DNA from: an uncultured Glaciecola sp.
Lineage (GTDB): Bacteria; Pseudomonadota; Gammaproteobacteria; Enterobacterales; Alteromonadaceae
Length of the DNA stretch: 64,000 bases
Assembly (NCBI RefSeq): GCF_937770335.1
Contig: NZ_CALJHY010000007.1
Location: 434,001 to 498,000, forward strand
Direction of reading: 5' to 3'
Made by a program: the position numbers and the translations under genes. Each line of letters opens with the position of its first letter. Position 1 is the first letter of the stretch. The notes below the pieces were generated by a model, which did not search any database, was not told the origin of the DNA, and worked only from the letters and a program-made list of their open reading frames with translations. This document shows positions 37,789 through 48,200 of the stretch, in pieces.

Positions 37789-38526
37789 CTATGACATGTA
37801 CATGCCACCATTTACATGAATAGTTTCGCCTGTAATATAGCCTGCCTCATCACTGACCAAAAATCCAACTGTTGCAGCAATTTCTTTGGGCAAGCCCAGT
37901 CGATTTGCTGGGATATCTTTAAAAATAGCTTCTTTTTGGTCGTCTGTTAAATTCTTCGTCATGTCTGTATCGATAAAACCAGGCGACACAACGTTAACCG
38001 TAATACCACGAGACGCAATTTCTCTTGCCATCGATTTGCTGAACCCTATAACCGCTGCTTTAGCTGCTGCATAGTTAGCTTGACCCGCATTACCAGTTGA
38101 ACCTACAACCGAACCAATATTAACGATTCGACCGTGTCTTTTTTTCATCATACCGCGTAGTACTGCTTTCGAGAGCTTAAATACAGATGTTAAATTGGTT
38201 TGAATAATATCGTCCCATTCCGCATCTTTCATACGCATCAACAGATTGTCGCGCGTAATACCCGCATTATTAACAAGAATATCGATAGCACCAAATTCTT
38301 CATTGATTTTCGATAGTAAGTCAGTCATAGATGCGTTATCGGTCACATTAAGTACCATTCCAGTTCCATTTGCAGACAAATACTCTGAAATCGCAGTAGC
38401 TCCATTATCACTAGTTGCCGTGCCTATAACAGTCGCCCCCATTGAAACTAAATGCTCTGCAATTGCTTTTCCTATGCCTCTACTTGCACCGGTTACTAAG
38501 GCTATCTTTCCATTTAAACTAGACAT
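37789..38526 (-). CDS. fabG: 3-oxoacyl-ACP reductase FabG
   Basis: 245-residue short-chain dehydrogenase. NADPH motif TGASRGIGKAIA, NNAGITRDNLLMRMK, and catalytic Ser, Tyr and Lys in GSVVGSTGNAGQANYAAAK are canonical. The C-terminus GETIHVNGGMYMS is that of FabG. It lies 22 bases after fabD. Confidence 0.97.
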   Translation of the reverse strand: MSSLNGKIALVTGASRGIGKAIAEHLVSMGATVIGTATSDNGATAISEYLSANGTGMVLNVTDNASMTDLLSKINEEFGAIDILVNNAGITRDNLLMRMKDAEWDDIIQTNLTSVFKLSKAVLRGMMKKRHGRIVNIGSVVGSTGNAGQANYAAAKAAVIGFSKSMAREIASRGITVNVVSPGFIDTDMTKNLTDDQKEAIFKDIPANRLGLPKEIAATVGFLVSDEAGYITGETIHVNGGMYMS

Positions 38527-38548
38527 TATTTACTTTTCCACTAAAACG

Positions 38549-39466
38549 TTATAAGTCGCTTGGTTGACTAAAAGAAGACAACACTAAGCTTTTATTAATT
38601 CTTTTATTTAGACCTGTGAGAACCTTACCTGGACCAACTTCAATAATATCGGTTACGCCTTGATCACTCAAATATAAAACTGACTCTGTCCAGCGAACAG
38701 GTAAGTAAAGCTGTCGTAAAAGCGCATTTTTAATTTCATCTGCCTCATGCTCAATGTTAACGTCAACGTTATTAACTACCCTTATTAATGGTTTATTCAA
38801 CGTAATATCATTGAGTAGCTCAGCTAGTTTCTCTGCAGCAGGAATCATTAGCGCGCAATGAGATGGCACACTGACAGCAAGTGGAAGCGCTCTTTTTGCT
38901 CCAGCCTCTTTACACAAGGTGCTTGCCGTTACAACTGCATCGGATTGGCCCGCAATAACAACTTGGCCAGGAGAATTAAAGTTCACAGCAGAAACAACTT
39001 GCCCTGTTTGACTTGCAACTTGCTCGCAAATTTCAATTATACGACTATCGGCTAAACCAATTATAGCGTACATAGCGCCACTGATTCCAGTCACTGCCTG
39101 TTGCATAAACTCTCCACGAGCGCGCACAAGTTTGACCGCATCTGGTAATGAAAAAACGCCGGCACATGTCAATGCTGAATACTCCCCCAAACTATGCCCC
39201 GCTAAAAACGCGGGTGAAATATCTCTTTCAGAAGTAAGCACTTTGTAGGCAGCAACACTCGCAGTTAACAATGCTGGCTGTGTAACGTGGGTTTGATTTA
39301 GTTGTGTTGCGTCATCGTCTTGAATAACTTTCCACAAATCGTAACCCAATGCTGTTGATGCTTCAGCGAACGTGTCTGTTACTACAGAGAACTGTTCAGC
39401 TAATTCGTTTAGCATTCCAACACTTTGTGAACCCTGTCCTGGGAATACACATGCTGTTTTACTCAT
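38549..39466 (-). CDS. fabD: Malonyl-CoA:ACP transacylase FabD
   Basis: 305-residue alpha/beta hydrolase-like enzyme loading malonyl groups on ACP. FPGQGSQSVGM, nucleophile elbow GHSLGEYSAL and His in VPSHCALM are present. It is separated from fabH by 159 bp that contain a promoter-like pair, so it may be transcribed independently of fabH. Confidence 0.96.
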   Translation of the reverse strand: MSKTACVFPGQGSQSVGMLNELAEQFSVVTDTFAEASTALGYDLWKVIQDDDATQLNQTHVTQPALLTASVAAYKVLTSERDISPAFLAGHSLGEYSALTCAGVFSLPDAVKLVRARGEFMQQAVTGISGAMYAIIGLADSRIIEICEQVASQTGQVVSAVNFNSPGQVVIAGQSDAVVTASTLCKEAGAKRALPLAVSVPSHCALMIPAAEKLAELLNDITLNKPLIRVVNNVDVNIEHEADEIKNALLRQLYLPVRWTESVLYLSDQGVTDIIEVGPGKVLTGLNKRINKSLVLSSFSQPSDL

Positions 39467-39510
39467 TTGACCATCCTACTTATCATATTTTCTTAATTAA
39501 CCGTGGATCT

Positions 39511-39538
39511 ATTATCCAGACGGTTAGCGCAAATTCAA
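39511..39538 (-). promoter_or_regulatory. Promoter candidate for fabD-fabG
   Basis: On the minus strand TTGAAT, 16 bases, GATAAT (five of six matches at -10). It sits about 45 bp before fabD in the 159-bp gap after fabH. Confidence 0.4.
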
Positions 39539-39625
39539 TGTTGCTAATTCAGTAGCATACATAAGCTGGTGCTGGTTAACAGCAGTTAATTGAGGCTACT
39601 AATTTATTAGTTCTTATTTTTTATT

Positions 39626-40585
39626 CTAATACTTAACCAACGCCGAAGCCCACGCGAAACCACCACCAAAAGCTTCGAGTAGCAAGTATTGCCCGCGCTG
39701 TATACGACCGTCTCGAATTGCCGTATCTAATGCTGTGGGAACGGTTGCCGCTGATGTGTTGCCATACTTCTCAAGCGTCATTACGACTTGATCAAGCGAC
39801 ATATCTAATTTTTTTGCAGTGGCTTTAATAATTCTAAAATTAGCCTGATGTGGCACTAACCAATCAATATCTGATTTTTCAAGATTATTAGCTTCGAGTG
39901 TTTCAATTACGACTTGGCTCAACTTCCTTACCGCAACTTTAAACACTTCATTACCCTTCATTTCGCCCCAATTTTCATGCACCGATTGTTCATCACCGCG
40001 CGTTGGGTTGCCAATACGTAACAAATCACCGTGTGAGCCTGCCGCATTAATATGGGTGGAGAGGATCCCAGGCTCTTCGCTGGCTTCTATAATAGTAGCA
40101 CCGGCACCGTCGCCAAACAAAATCACCATAGACCGATCTGCTGGGTCAATCAGGCGACTCAAGCAATCTGTGCCGATAACTAGAATTCGTTTTGCCATCC
40201 CACTTTTTATATATTGGTCAGCAACGCTCAATGCATAACAATAGCCCGCACAGGCTGCTGCAATATCAAAAGCTGGAATATTGTCTATTTCAAGAATTTT
40301 TTGAATTTCGCAAGCGGTACTAGGCAGTGCGTAACGGCCACTAGTCGTTGCACAAACGATCATATCGAGATCACTTGCTTTAATTCCTGCTGCTTCAAGC
40401 GCTTTTATTGAAGCTTCGGCTCCCATTGTCGCCGCGGTTTCGTGCTCGCCAATTATCCGTCGTTCTTTTATTCCCGTACGATCTATAATCCACTCATCAG
40501 AAGTATCAACCATTTTTTCCAAATCTGCGTTTGAACGCACATCCGTCGGATAATAACTACCCGTTCCTATAAATCGTGAATACAT
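39626..40585 (-). CDS. fabH: Beta-ketoacyl-ACP synthase III FabH
   Basis: 319-residue initiating condensing enzyme. Catalytic Cys in [10 protein letters not shown], His in VPHQANFRI and Asn in EKYGNTSAA are seen; the C-terminus [15 protein letters not shown] is typical. ATG 40585 has GGAG nine bases upstream, inside the end of plsX; a TTG one codon earlier is less likely. Confidence 0.97.
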   Translation of the reverse strand: MYSRFIGTGSYYPTDVRSNADLEKMVDTSDEWIIDRTGIKERRIIGEHETAATMGAEASIKALEAAGIKASDLDMIVCATTSGRYALPSTACEIQKILEIDNIPAFDIAAACAGYCYALSVADQYIKSGMAKRILVIGTDCLSRLIDPADRSMVILFGDGAGATIIEASEEPGILSTHINAAGSHGDLLRIGNPTRGDEQSVHENWGEMKGNEVFKVAVRKLSQVVIETLEANNLEKSDIDWLVPHQANFRIIKATAKKLDMSLDQVVMTLEKYGNTSAATVPTALDTAIRDGRIQRGQYLLLEAFGGGFAWASALVKY

Positions 40586-40588
40586 CAA

Positions 40589-41611
40589 TTAATGCTCCAT
40601 CAAGACTGATTCTATTTTTGTTTTTATTTTGTCTGGAACTGCATTTTCTGCCTCGTCGTAAGCCTGTTTTATTGCGTAATAGCAAGCTTCAGCCGAAGCG
40701 TTTCCGTGACTTTTAACAACAATTCCGCGCAATCCTATCAGACTGGCGCCGTTATACTGGTCGGGGTTGATGCGTTGATAGAATTTTTTTAACAGTGGCA
40801 GAGCTAATCTGCTCAATAATCGTGCAAAAAATGTTTCTGTTGTTGCTAGTTTTATTTCATTGATCACAAATTTCGCAATACCTTCACTCGATTTAAGTGC
40901 AATATTACCTGTAAAACCATCAGTAACGACAACATCAGCGTCACCAGAAAAAATTTGGTCACCTTCTACATAGCCGATATAGTTAATGCTTGGACAGTCT
41001 CGCAGCAATTGGTCTGCATGCTTTACTAGCGTATTTCCTTTTATGTCTTCTTGACCCACATTTAATAGAGCGACTTTCGGTTGCTGAATATGCGAACATT
41101 GTTCGGCTAGAACAGACCCCATTACTGCATATTGAAATAATCCTTCTGCATCACAGTTAACCGATGCACCGAGATCAAGAAGGAGTACTTTTTTACCTTG
41201 CCCTTTAGGTAACCATGAAATAAGTGCTGGCCGCGATATCCCTGGTAAAGTTTTGAGAACATAATAAGCCATTGCCATTAGTGCCCCAGTATTGCCAGAA
41301 CTAACACATGCCTGTACATCACCCGATTTAACTAAATCAATGGCTTTTCGCATTGACGAACGTTTTTTTTTGCGTAGCGCTGTGGTCGGCTTGTCGCTCA
41401 TGGTGACAACTTCATCACAATCAATAAAATCTATGCGGGAGCGAGTTTTGACATCTAAGTCATCTTCGAATTGAGAATATGCGGGAGAATGACCGCAAAT
41501 AGTAAGGTGTATATTAGGGAGTTGTTGAAGCGCGTTTTGTGCAGCGGACAAAAGAACATGGGGGCCGTGATCGCCCCCCATGATATCTAATGCAATTTTT
41601 ACGTTAGACAA
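40589..41611 (-). CDS. plsX: Phosphate acyltransferase PlsX
   Basis: 340-residue enzyme forming acyl-phosphate from acyl-ACP for phospholipid synthesis. DIMGGDHGP at the N-terminus, SSGNTGALMA, LDLGASVNCDAE, VVTDGFTGNIALKSSEG and GASLIGLRGIVVKSHG identify it. It lies between rpmF and fabH with short gaps, as in most bacteria. Confidence 0.96.
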   Translation of the reverse strand: MSNVKIALDIMGGDHGPHVLLSAAQNALQQLPNIHLTICGHSPAYSQFEDDLDVKTRSRIDFIDCDEVVTMSDKPTTALRKKKRSSMRKAIDLVKSGDVQACVSSGNTGALMAMAYYVLKTLPGISRPALISWLPKGQGKKVLLLDLGASVNCDAEGLFQYAVMGSVLAEQCSHIQQPKVALLNVGQEDIKGNTLVKHADQLLRDCPSINYIGYVEGDQIFSGDADVVVTDGFTGNIALKSSEGIAKFVINEIKLATTETFFARLLSRLALPLLKKFYQRINPDQYNGASLIGLRGIVVKSHGNASAEACYYAIKQAYDEAENAVPDKIKTKIESVLMEH

Positions 41612-41625
41612 AAGTTATAGCCGAA

Positions 41626-41796
41626 TTAAACAGCAATAACTTTTTTGCCTCTGTAGAAACCGTCTGCCGTCACATGGTGACGACGATGAGTTTCACCAGA
41701 CGTTGAATCAACTGATAAAGTTGCGCCTGTTAATGCATCGTGTGAACGACGCGTGCCGCGTCGTGCACGTGTCTTTTTATTCTTCTGTACAGCCAT
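41626..41796 (-). CDS. rpmF: 50S ribosomal protein L32
   Basis: 56-residue basic protein, [20 protein letters not shown] at the start and [19 protein letters not shown] at the end. It is in the fixed yceD-rpmF-plsX order, 11 bases after yceD. Like the E. coli protein it has no cysteine zinc ribbon. Confidence 0.97.
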   Translation of the reverse strand: MAVQKNKKTRARRGTRRSHDALTGATLSVDSTSGETHRRHHVTADGFYRGKKVIAV

Positions 41797-41807
41797 AGGT
41801 TAAACTC

Positions 41808-42329
41808 CTAGTCTCGCTTAAGTTCTTTTAAAACCGCAAATGGGTTTTTACGCTCTTGTTCCGGTTCGATTATTCCGAATGTCATATCATCAGGTCCTAC
41901 GCTGCAATTTTCTTCTGCATGAAGTGCAACAATAGGTAGTGACAAAATCAACTCGTCTTCAATTAACTGAAGTAAATCGATCTCTCCATGGTCATTGACC
42001 TCTACTGGATCAAAAGCTTCTGGTAACTCTTCCTCTGTGTTAGCGCCCTGCACGGGACTAAAACAAAATTCAACGTTAATTGAATGAGAAAATTCATGGT
42101 TACATCTCTGGCAAAGCAATGTCGCTTGTGTTTTCGCTGTCCCTTGGAAGTAAGTAAGACTCTGCGCGTCTTTTAAAAACTTAATATCCACGGAAACAAG
42201 GTCATCACAAGAAATTACAGACCCGACCAATCTCTCCATTAAAGAGGTAGAATAAACGCCAACGTAGGTTGAACGCTTCATCGCACTTTTCAGTGGATCT
42301 ATTAATCGGGGTAGTTTGACTTTATCCAT
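41808..42329 (-). CDS. yceD: YceD family 23S rRNA accumulation protein
   Basis: 173-residue DUF177 protein, needed in E. coli for 23S rRNA accumulation. KLPRLIDPLKSA, a CQRC pair near the middle and an acidic second half ending ERKNPFAVLKELK are typical. First gene of the rpmF-plsX-fab transcript; divergent from maf. Confidence 0.92.
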   Translation of the reverse strand: MDKVKLPRLIDPLKSAMKRSTYVGVYSTSLMERLVGSVISCDDLVSVDIKFLKDAQSLTYFQGTAKTQATLLCQRCNHEFSHSINVEFCFSPVQGANTEEELPEAFDPVEVNDHGEIDLLQLIEDELILSLPIVALHAEENCSVGPDDMTFGIIEPEQERKNPFAVLKELKRD

Positions 42330-42446
42330 AGCGCGCGCATTCTAAAGGTTTACCGGCAGTGAGTCAAAGTTTTTAGGCGAATGAAACAAAATATAGCTAG
42401 AATACCCATCAGTCTTTCAATTATTTAAGAATTACACAACGTGCTC

Positions 42447-43067
42447 ATGTTTAAATACGATTTAATACTCGCATCATCTTCTCCTTACCGCAAACAACAA
42501 CTCGCGAAATTAGGCCGCCGCTTTACTACTCAGTCTCCTGATATCGATGAGTCACGACTGCATGGTGAAACACCGTCGGCACTAGTGGAGCGACTCAGCT
42601 ATGAGAAGGCACTAGCAATTCAAAAGTCCCACCCCGAATCAATTATTATCGGTTCCGATCAAGTTGCCTATATAAAGGAAGAGGAAACCAACAGGGGCTT
42701 GTCTGCGATTAATGTGCTGACAAAACCTCAAAGTGTCATTAATGCAATACATCAATTATCAGCTTGTTCTGGCAAATCAGTTCGATTTGTCACTGGCTTA
42801 TGCTGCATTTCGCCAAAGCACGCCCCTCAAATTATTTCAGAGCACGTTGATGTAAAGTTTAGGCAGCTAAGCCAGCGTGAAATAGAAAACTATATCAACA
42901 TTGAACAACCGCTAGACTGTGCAGGAAGTTTTAAAGCAGAGGGGCTAGGCATTACGTTGTTTGATAAAGTTGAATCGACTGATCCAAACACGCTTATAGG
43001 GCTACCATTAATAGCATTAAATAAAATGCTGATTAATATTGGTTATAATATTTTGTTAGCGCAATAA
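42447..43067 (+). CDS. yceF: Maf-like nucleoside triphosphate pyrophosphatase YceF
   Basis: 206-residue Maf protein of the YceF group (m7GTP pyrophosphatase in E. coli). ILASSSPYRKQQLAKLG, DIDES and IIGSDQVAY are active-site segments; CAGSFKAEGLG follows. ATG 42447 is preferred to a GTG two codons upstream; neither has a strong ribosome site. It is divergent from yceD, as in E. coli. Confidence 0.9.
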   Translation: MFKYDLILASSSPYRKQQLAKLGRRFTTQSPDIDESRLHGETPSALVERLSYEKALAIQKSHPESIIIGSDQVAYIKEEETNRGLSAINVLTKPQSVINAIHQLSACSGKSVRFVTGLCCISPKHAPQIISEHVDVKFRQLSQREIENYINIEQPLDCAGSFKAEGLGITLFDKVESTDPNTLIGLPLIALNKMLINIGYNILLAQ

Positions 43068-43114
43068 CAAAGAACCACTTAAGGTGATTGGTAAACAATG
43101 CCATACCTGCTTTA

Positions 43115-43750
43115 CTAAACATATATTTTCATCATATCTAAGCTATCAATGATGCTCAGTGGTTTATGTTTTAATAATTCAACCTTGTCATGCACTCCAT
43201 AAGAAACGCCTACTCTGGGCATACCAATATTTTCCGCCATTTGCATGTCATAAATAGTGTCACCGACCATCAATGCTTGTTCCGGCTCAATATTCCATTC
43301 TTTGATTATTTGCAACAACATATCCGAACTTGGTTTGGATTCTGCTTCATCTGCACAACGGGATAACTCGAAGAAGCGTTTGGTGTCGGTTTTTGCCCAA
43401 GCTCTTTCCAAACCCCGGCGTGCTTTACCCGTGGCAACGGCTAATCTGGCGCTCTTCTTAAGATACACTAAGGTTTCCGTGGCTTTGCTAAACAACGGAC
43501 ACGCAGTCTGATCTTGAGCAAGAAACTCACTTTTATAATGAGCGACTATTTCATCCGCCTTAGTATCATTAATTGAAAATAACTGTTTAATCGCTGGGTG
43601 CAGGCTTATACCAATAATATGTTCAACCTGCGCAGCCGTGGGAATATCAACTTGCCCTAATTGCGCTGCTTTCTGCATACATGAAACAATTTTAGCTGCA
43701 GAATCCATCACTGTGCCGTCCCAGTCAAAAATGATGTATTCAAATTTCAT
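43115..43750 (-). CDS. HAD-IA family phosphatase
   Basis: 211-residue HAD hydrolase resembling phosphoglycolate phosphatases. Motif I is FDWDGTVMDS, a lysine lies in ATGKARRGL, and the final motif is MVGDTIYDMQMAENIG. The alpha-helical cap is between motifs I and II. Substrate unknown. It overlaps rluC by 11 bases; this rluC-HAD pair is common in marine gammaproteobacteria but absent in E. coli. Confidence 0.82.
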   Translation of the reverse strand: MKFEYIIFDWDGTVMDSAAKIVSCMQKAAQLGQVDIPTAAQVEHIIGISLHPAIKQLFSINDTKADEIVAHYKSEFLAQDQTACPLFSKATETLVYLKKSARLAVATGKARRGLERAWAKTDTKRFFELSRCADEAESKPSSDMLLQIIKEWNIEPEQALMVGDTIYDMQMAENIGMPRVGVSYGVHDKVELLKHKPLSIIDSLDMMKIYV

Positions 43751-44687
43751 TGCTTTGCTTCTCTATTAATTTACGTAATGCACTGTCATAGTCTGCTTCG
43801 AACCTAACGCGTTCTTGGCTGACAGGATGCCTAAAGGACAAACTTTTTGCGTGCAAAAATAGTCGGTTAAATTTTAACTTTTTGAGATGCGCATCAAATT
43901 CGTCATCGCCATATTTGCTGTCCATCGCAATCGGGTGCCCCGCATGTAAACAATGCACACGAATTTGGTGCGTTCTTCCCGTTACGGGACTTGCTTCAAT
44001 TAGCGTAGACCGTGCATAACTTGTCAATATTCTGTATCGCGTTTCAGAAGGTTTTCCCTGATCGGATACTGAGACCAGTCTTTCCCCACTTTTGAGTACG
44101 TTCTTTTGTAATGGCGCAATAATCTTAAAACAATCCGCAGGCCACTCTCCAGCTACAAGCGCGTGGTAGCGTTTATCAACTTGCCTATTACGTAATTGTT
44201 CGTGCAAGTCCCTTAATGCTGAGCGTTTTTTTGCAATTAATAAACATCCCGAAGTGTCTCTATCCAAGCGATGAACTAATTCCAAGAACTGATGTTGTGG
44301 GCGTAAGGCCCGCAAGCCCTCAATGACACCAAAGTTAAGTCCACTACCGCCGTGCACTGCAAGGCCCGAGGGCTTATTAAATACAATGATGCGGTCGTCT
44401 TCAAAAATAATGTGACTTTCCAATGTAGAAACTCGGTTCAAGTTTACATTGACTTGCTCTTTTACTGTTGTGCGAACTGGAGGAACGCGCACAACATCAC
44501 CTATCATCAATTTATACTCCGGCTTAACTCTTTTTTTATTTACTCTGACCTCACCTTTTCTGACGATCCTGTAAATCATGCTCTTCGGAACGCCTTTAAG
44601 CTTGCTGGTCAGGAAATTATCTATACGCTGAAACTGATTGTCTTCATCAATTTCAATCGTTTGTACATTATTATATTCTTCATTCAT
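43740..44687 (-). CDS. rluC: 23S rRNA pseudouridine synthase RluC
   Basis: About 315 residues; modifies U955, U2504 and U2580 in E. coli 23S rRNA. An S4 domain (QRIDNFLTSKLKGVP) is followed by the RluA-type catalytic domain with Asp in HRLDRDTSGC and VTGRTHQIRVHC. ATG 44687 is used; a GTG at 44705 would add six residues. It is divergent from rne. Confidence 0.93.
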   Translation of the reverse strand: MNEEYNNVQTIEIDEDNQFQRIDNFLTSKLKGVPKSMIYRIVRKGEVRVNKKRVKPEYKLMIGDVVRVPPVRTTVKEQVNVNLNRVSTLESHIIFEDDRIIVFNKPSGLAVHGGSGLNFGVIEGLRALRPQHQFLELVHRLDRDTSGCLLIAKKRSALRDLHEQLRNRQVDKRYHALVAGEWPADCFKIIAPLQKNVLKSGERLVSVSDQGKPSETRYRILTSYARSTLIEASPVTGRTHQIRVHCLHAGHPIAMDSKYGDDEFDAHLKKLKFNRLFLHAKSLSFRHPVSQERVRFEADYDSALRKLIEKQSNEI

Positions 44688-44769
44688 TCGATCATTATAT
44701 CGCACCTTTAGATTGAATACGCCTGCAAATCACTGTTTTTCTAGTTTTTTTAAAGGCTAGTTTAGTTAC

Positions 44770-44798
44770 TTGACACTTGTTTATCCGCGCAATATAAG
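44770..44798 (+). promoter_or_regulatory. Sigma-70 promoter of rne
   Basis: TTGACA, exactly 17 bases, TATAAG: a near-consensus promoter pointing at rne. The expected start site is near 44805. Confidence 0.75.
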
Positions 44799-44844
44799 CA
44801 ATACTGCGACTCGGTGCGACAGTATCCATCTATTACTAACAATA

Positions 44845-44865
44845 CAACGGGTCAATGACCTGTTG
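44845..44865 (+). ncRNA. Palindromic hairpin element in the rne leader
   Basis: Ten paired bases per arm (one G-U) around a single central A; in RNA the innermost pairs must open to form the loop. It is about 40 nt after the predicted transcript start. Candidate cis-acting element for RNase E autoregulation. Confidence 0.4.
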
Positions 44866-45296
44866 CAAAATAGAGAAACTGTCAAGTCAGCACCCCATAC
44901 CAAAATGAGTATTCGCGGGCGCTACGACACCAATTACCAACATTCAATTTAATAAAATGAATGTGCGCCTTGATAAAGAGTGCTGAGAACGACATGCACT
45001 GCATTCAAAAACAAATGCAACAAGGTTAAATTATAAACAGGTAAATAGACTGTTGAACAGATTTGAATTAACGCTAGTGAGGTAAGCTCATTAGTTTAAA
45101 AGATTGTAAAGGACGCCCTAAAGCAAAAGGGTTGTTGGATTTTTACACAATTAAAGTTTATAAATATTATAATAAACCATAACTTGTAAATTCCGATATC
45201 GCATCAAAGGACAATTTAACTCAGCCGTGAGGCTCAGTAACACAGTTAATTCAAAACTGTATCTACTAGGACTATTCCTATACTGAGTTAGATACA

Positions 45297-48200
45297 ATGA
45301 AAAGAATGTTAATAAATGCAACTCAATCTGAAGAGTTGCGTGTTGCCCTTGTAGACGGACAGAAACTCTACGATTTAGATATTGAAAGCCCTGGTCATGA
45401 ACAGAAGAAAGCAAACATCTACAAAGGCACAATCACACGTGTTGAGCCGAGCTTAGAAGCTGCATTTGTAGATTATGGTGCGGACCGCCACGGTTTCCTC
45501 CCATTAAAAGAAATTGCAAAAACTTACTTCCCCCCTGGTTACAAGCTTGAAGGCCGCCCAAACATTAAAGATGTTGTTAGAGAAGGCACGCAAGTTATTG
45601 TTCAAGTTGATAAAGAAGAACGAGGCCAAAAAGGGGCTGCGTTAACAACCTTTATATCTCTTGCAGGCAGCTATTTGGTGTTAATGCCTAACAACCCGCG
45701 AGCTGGCGGTATTTCACGAAGAATTGAAGGTGATGAAAGAACCGATCTTAAACAAGCATTAGGTAAATTAGAATTGCCTGACAGCATGGGTCTTATTGTG
45801 CGTACTGCCGGGGTTGGCAAATCGTATGAAGAACTACAATGGGACTTGGGTGTTTTAGTTAATCATTGGACAAACATTATGAAGGCGTCAGAGTCGAAAC
45901 CTGCTCCCTTCTTAATTCATCAAGAAAGTAATGTCATCGTTCGTGCTATTCGAGACTATTTACGCAGAGATATCGGCGAAATACTTATCGATAATCCCGC
46001 TGTTTTTGAAAAAGCATTGGCGCACATTGAGTTAGTTCGCCCTGATTTTGTTACCCGCGTTAAATTATACGAAGGCGACGTTCCTTTATTCAGTCACTAC
46101 CAAATTGAAAGTCAAATTGAATCCGCGTTTCAACGTGAAGTTCGATTACCTTCTGGTGGCTCTATAGTGATCGACCCGACCGAAGCATTAACTTCTATTG
46201 ATATCAACTCAGCGCGATCGACTAAAGGCGGTGATATCGAAGAAACTGCATTTAATACGAACTTAGAAGCCGCTGATGAAATTGCCAGACAATTACGTTT
46301 GCGTGACTTAGGTGGTTTGGTTGTGATCGACTTTATCGATATGACACCAGTTAAGCATCAACGTGAAGTTGAAAATAGAATGAAAGACGCTGTCAAACCT
46401 GACAGAGCTCGAATCCAGCTTGGCCGTATATCTCGTTTTGGTTTACTCGAAATGTCTCGTCAACGTTTACGTCCCTCGCTTGGTGAATCAGCCTATCACG
46501 TATGCCCTCGTTGCAGCGGTCATGGCACAGTTCGCGGAACAGAGTCGCTAGCGCTGTCTGTTTTACGTATTATCGAAGAAGAAAGTATTAAAGATAATAC
46601 TGGTCAAATTGAAGCTCAATTACCAATCAACGTGGCGACTTATCTGTTAAATGAAAAGAGACGTGCATTACGCAGTGTTGAAAAGCGTCATAACGTCGAA
46701 TTATTGATTATTCCAAATCCTAACTTCGAAACACCACATTATGAAATTGTGCGTCGTCGTCCGGATGATAAAGTTGATGATATCAGCTATAATATTGAGT
46801 TGTCACAGGTACCACAAACCGCTGCAGACACAACGGCTCCTAAAGTAGTTGTGCGCGAAGAACCTGCAATATCAGGTATGTCAGCCCCTGAACAAGCGTC
46901 TCCAGCACCTGTCCCTACTGCAAAAGTAGAACGTGTTGAGCCATCTGTCGTTACTAAAGCGCTTGCTTGGTTTAAATCACTCTTTGAAGAAGAAGAGAAG
47001 CAACCTGAGGTTACGCCTCCGCGTCGCAATAACAATAATAATAGAAATAGAAACCAGAATAAGCGTAATAGAAACAATCCTCGAGGAACTCGTCAAGAGA
47101 GCTCTGGCCAAGAGCAGACTCGCACATCTGTTGCAACAGAAGCTGAATCTTCGCCTGAACGTCAAGACAAGCCACAAGGTGAACGTCCGAATAATCGTAA
47201 GCGTCGTAACAATAATGATCGTCCTGATCAGCAAAAGAGCGACCAACGGAAACCGGCGTCTGAAAAACTAGTCGAAAAGCAGGTTGTAAAGCAAGATGAA
47301 AGTGTTGAAGTAGCATCGGATAAAGCGACACCTAAGCCGGTGAAGAAGAGAGCACCAGCCGAGCGAAGAAAACGCAGAGACACTAAAAATAGTATACGTG
47401 TTAATGAAGATTCTGATGCGCCAGCGCCAGGTAATCACGCTGAAGAGTCACCAGTCAGCAGAATAGACGATTCTGAGCAAAGTGACTATGAAGACCAACC
47501 TAAAGTCCAACCAGCAGTTGCAGAGGAAAACCTGCCAGTAGCAGTTGCTGACGATGTTGAACAAAACACAACAGAGGCTAGCAACGCAGACTCAGTAACA
47601 TCTGAAGACAACAACGCGTCCAAAGGTGAGACAGACACACCTCGAGGTAGAGGACGACGCTCACCAAGACATGTTAGAGCTGCGGGACAACGTCGCAAAA
47701 AAGATAAAGACGAAAAGAGTGCTGATGGCGATGATGATGCAAATTCTGTGCAAGATGAATTGCAATTTGATGAACCAGAAACAAGCAGTGCTAAGCAGCA
47801 CGACGATACTGCAAACGCAGAAATAACTGCGCCGACAGTATCTGCTGAACTGGTGCAAAAAGAAATTGAGGTTGATGCTAACGCAACGTCTTCAGAACCG
47901 GCTACCGAAGCGATTCCTGCCGTTTCTCCCGAAAATAAAACAGAAGCGATAGAGGACAACGTCAAAGTTGAAACACCAGCAGCCGCAAGTAAAAGTGAAG
48001 AAACACCTGTAGCACCCGCTTCTACGCCAGCTCCTGTTAAAGCTGAGGCTCCTGTTATAGCTGAGGCTCCCGTTATAGCTGAGGCTCCTGTTATAGCTGA
48101 TGCTCCTGTTAAAGCTGAAGCTCCTGTTAAAGCTGAAGCACCTGTTAAAGCTGAAGCTCCTATTAAAGCTGAAGCTCCTGTTAAAGCTAAAGCTCCTGTT

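Larger units (their letters stand above)
44688..45296 (+). other. Long rne upstream region and leader
   Basis: 609 bases without a convincing gene. It holds the rne promoter at 44770 and, after it, roughly 490 nt of leader. Structures seen are a near-perfect palindrome at 44845-44865, a stem TGCATT/AATGCA at 45000-45019, and a small stem AGCC-GTGA-GGCT with a GNRA tetraloop at 45223-45234. E. coli rne also has a long leader through which RNase E controls its own mRNA; the same is inferred here. Confidence 0.6.

Noticed and set aside
44770-44952. 60-residue open frame in the rne leader
   Set aside because: It starts within the rne promoter itself, has no ribosome site and no recognisable product.
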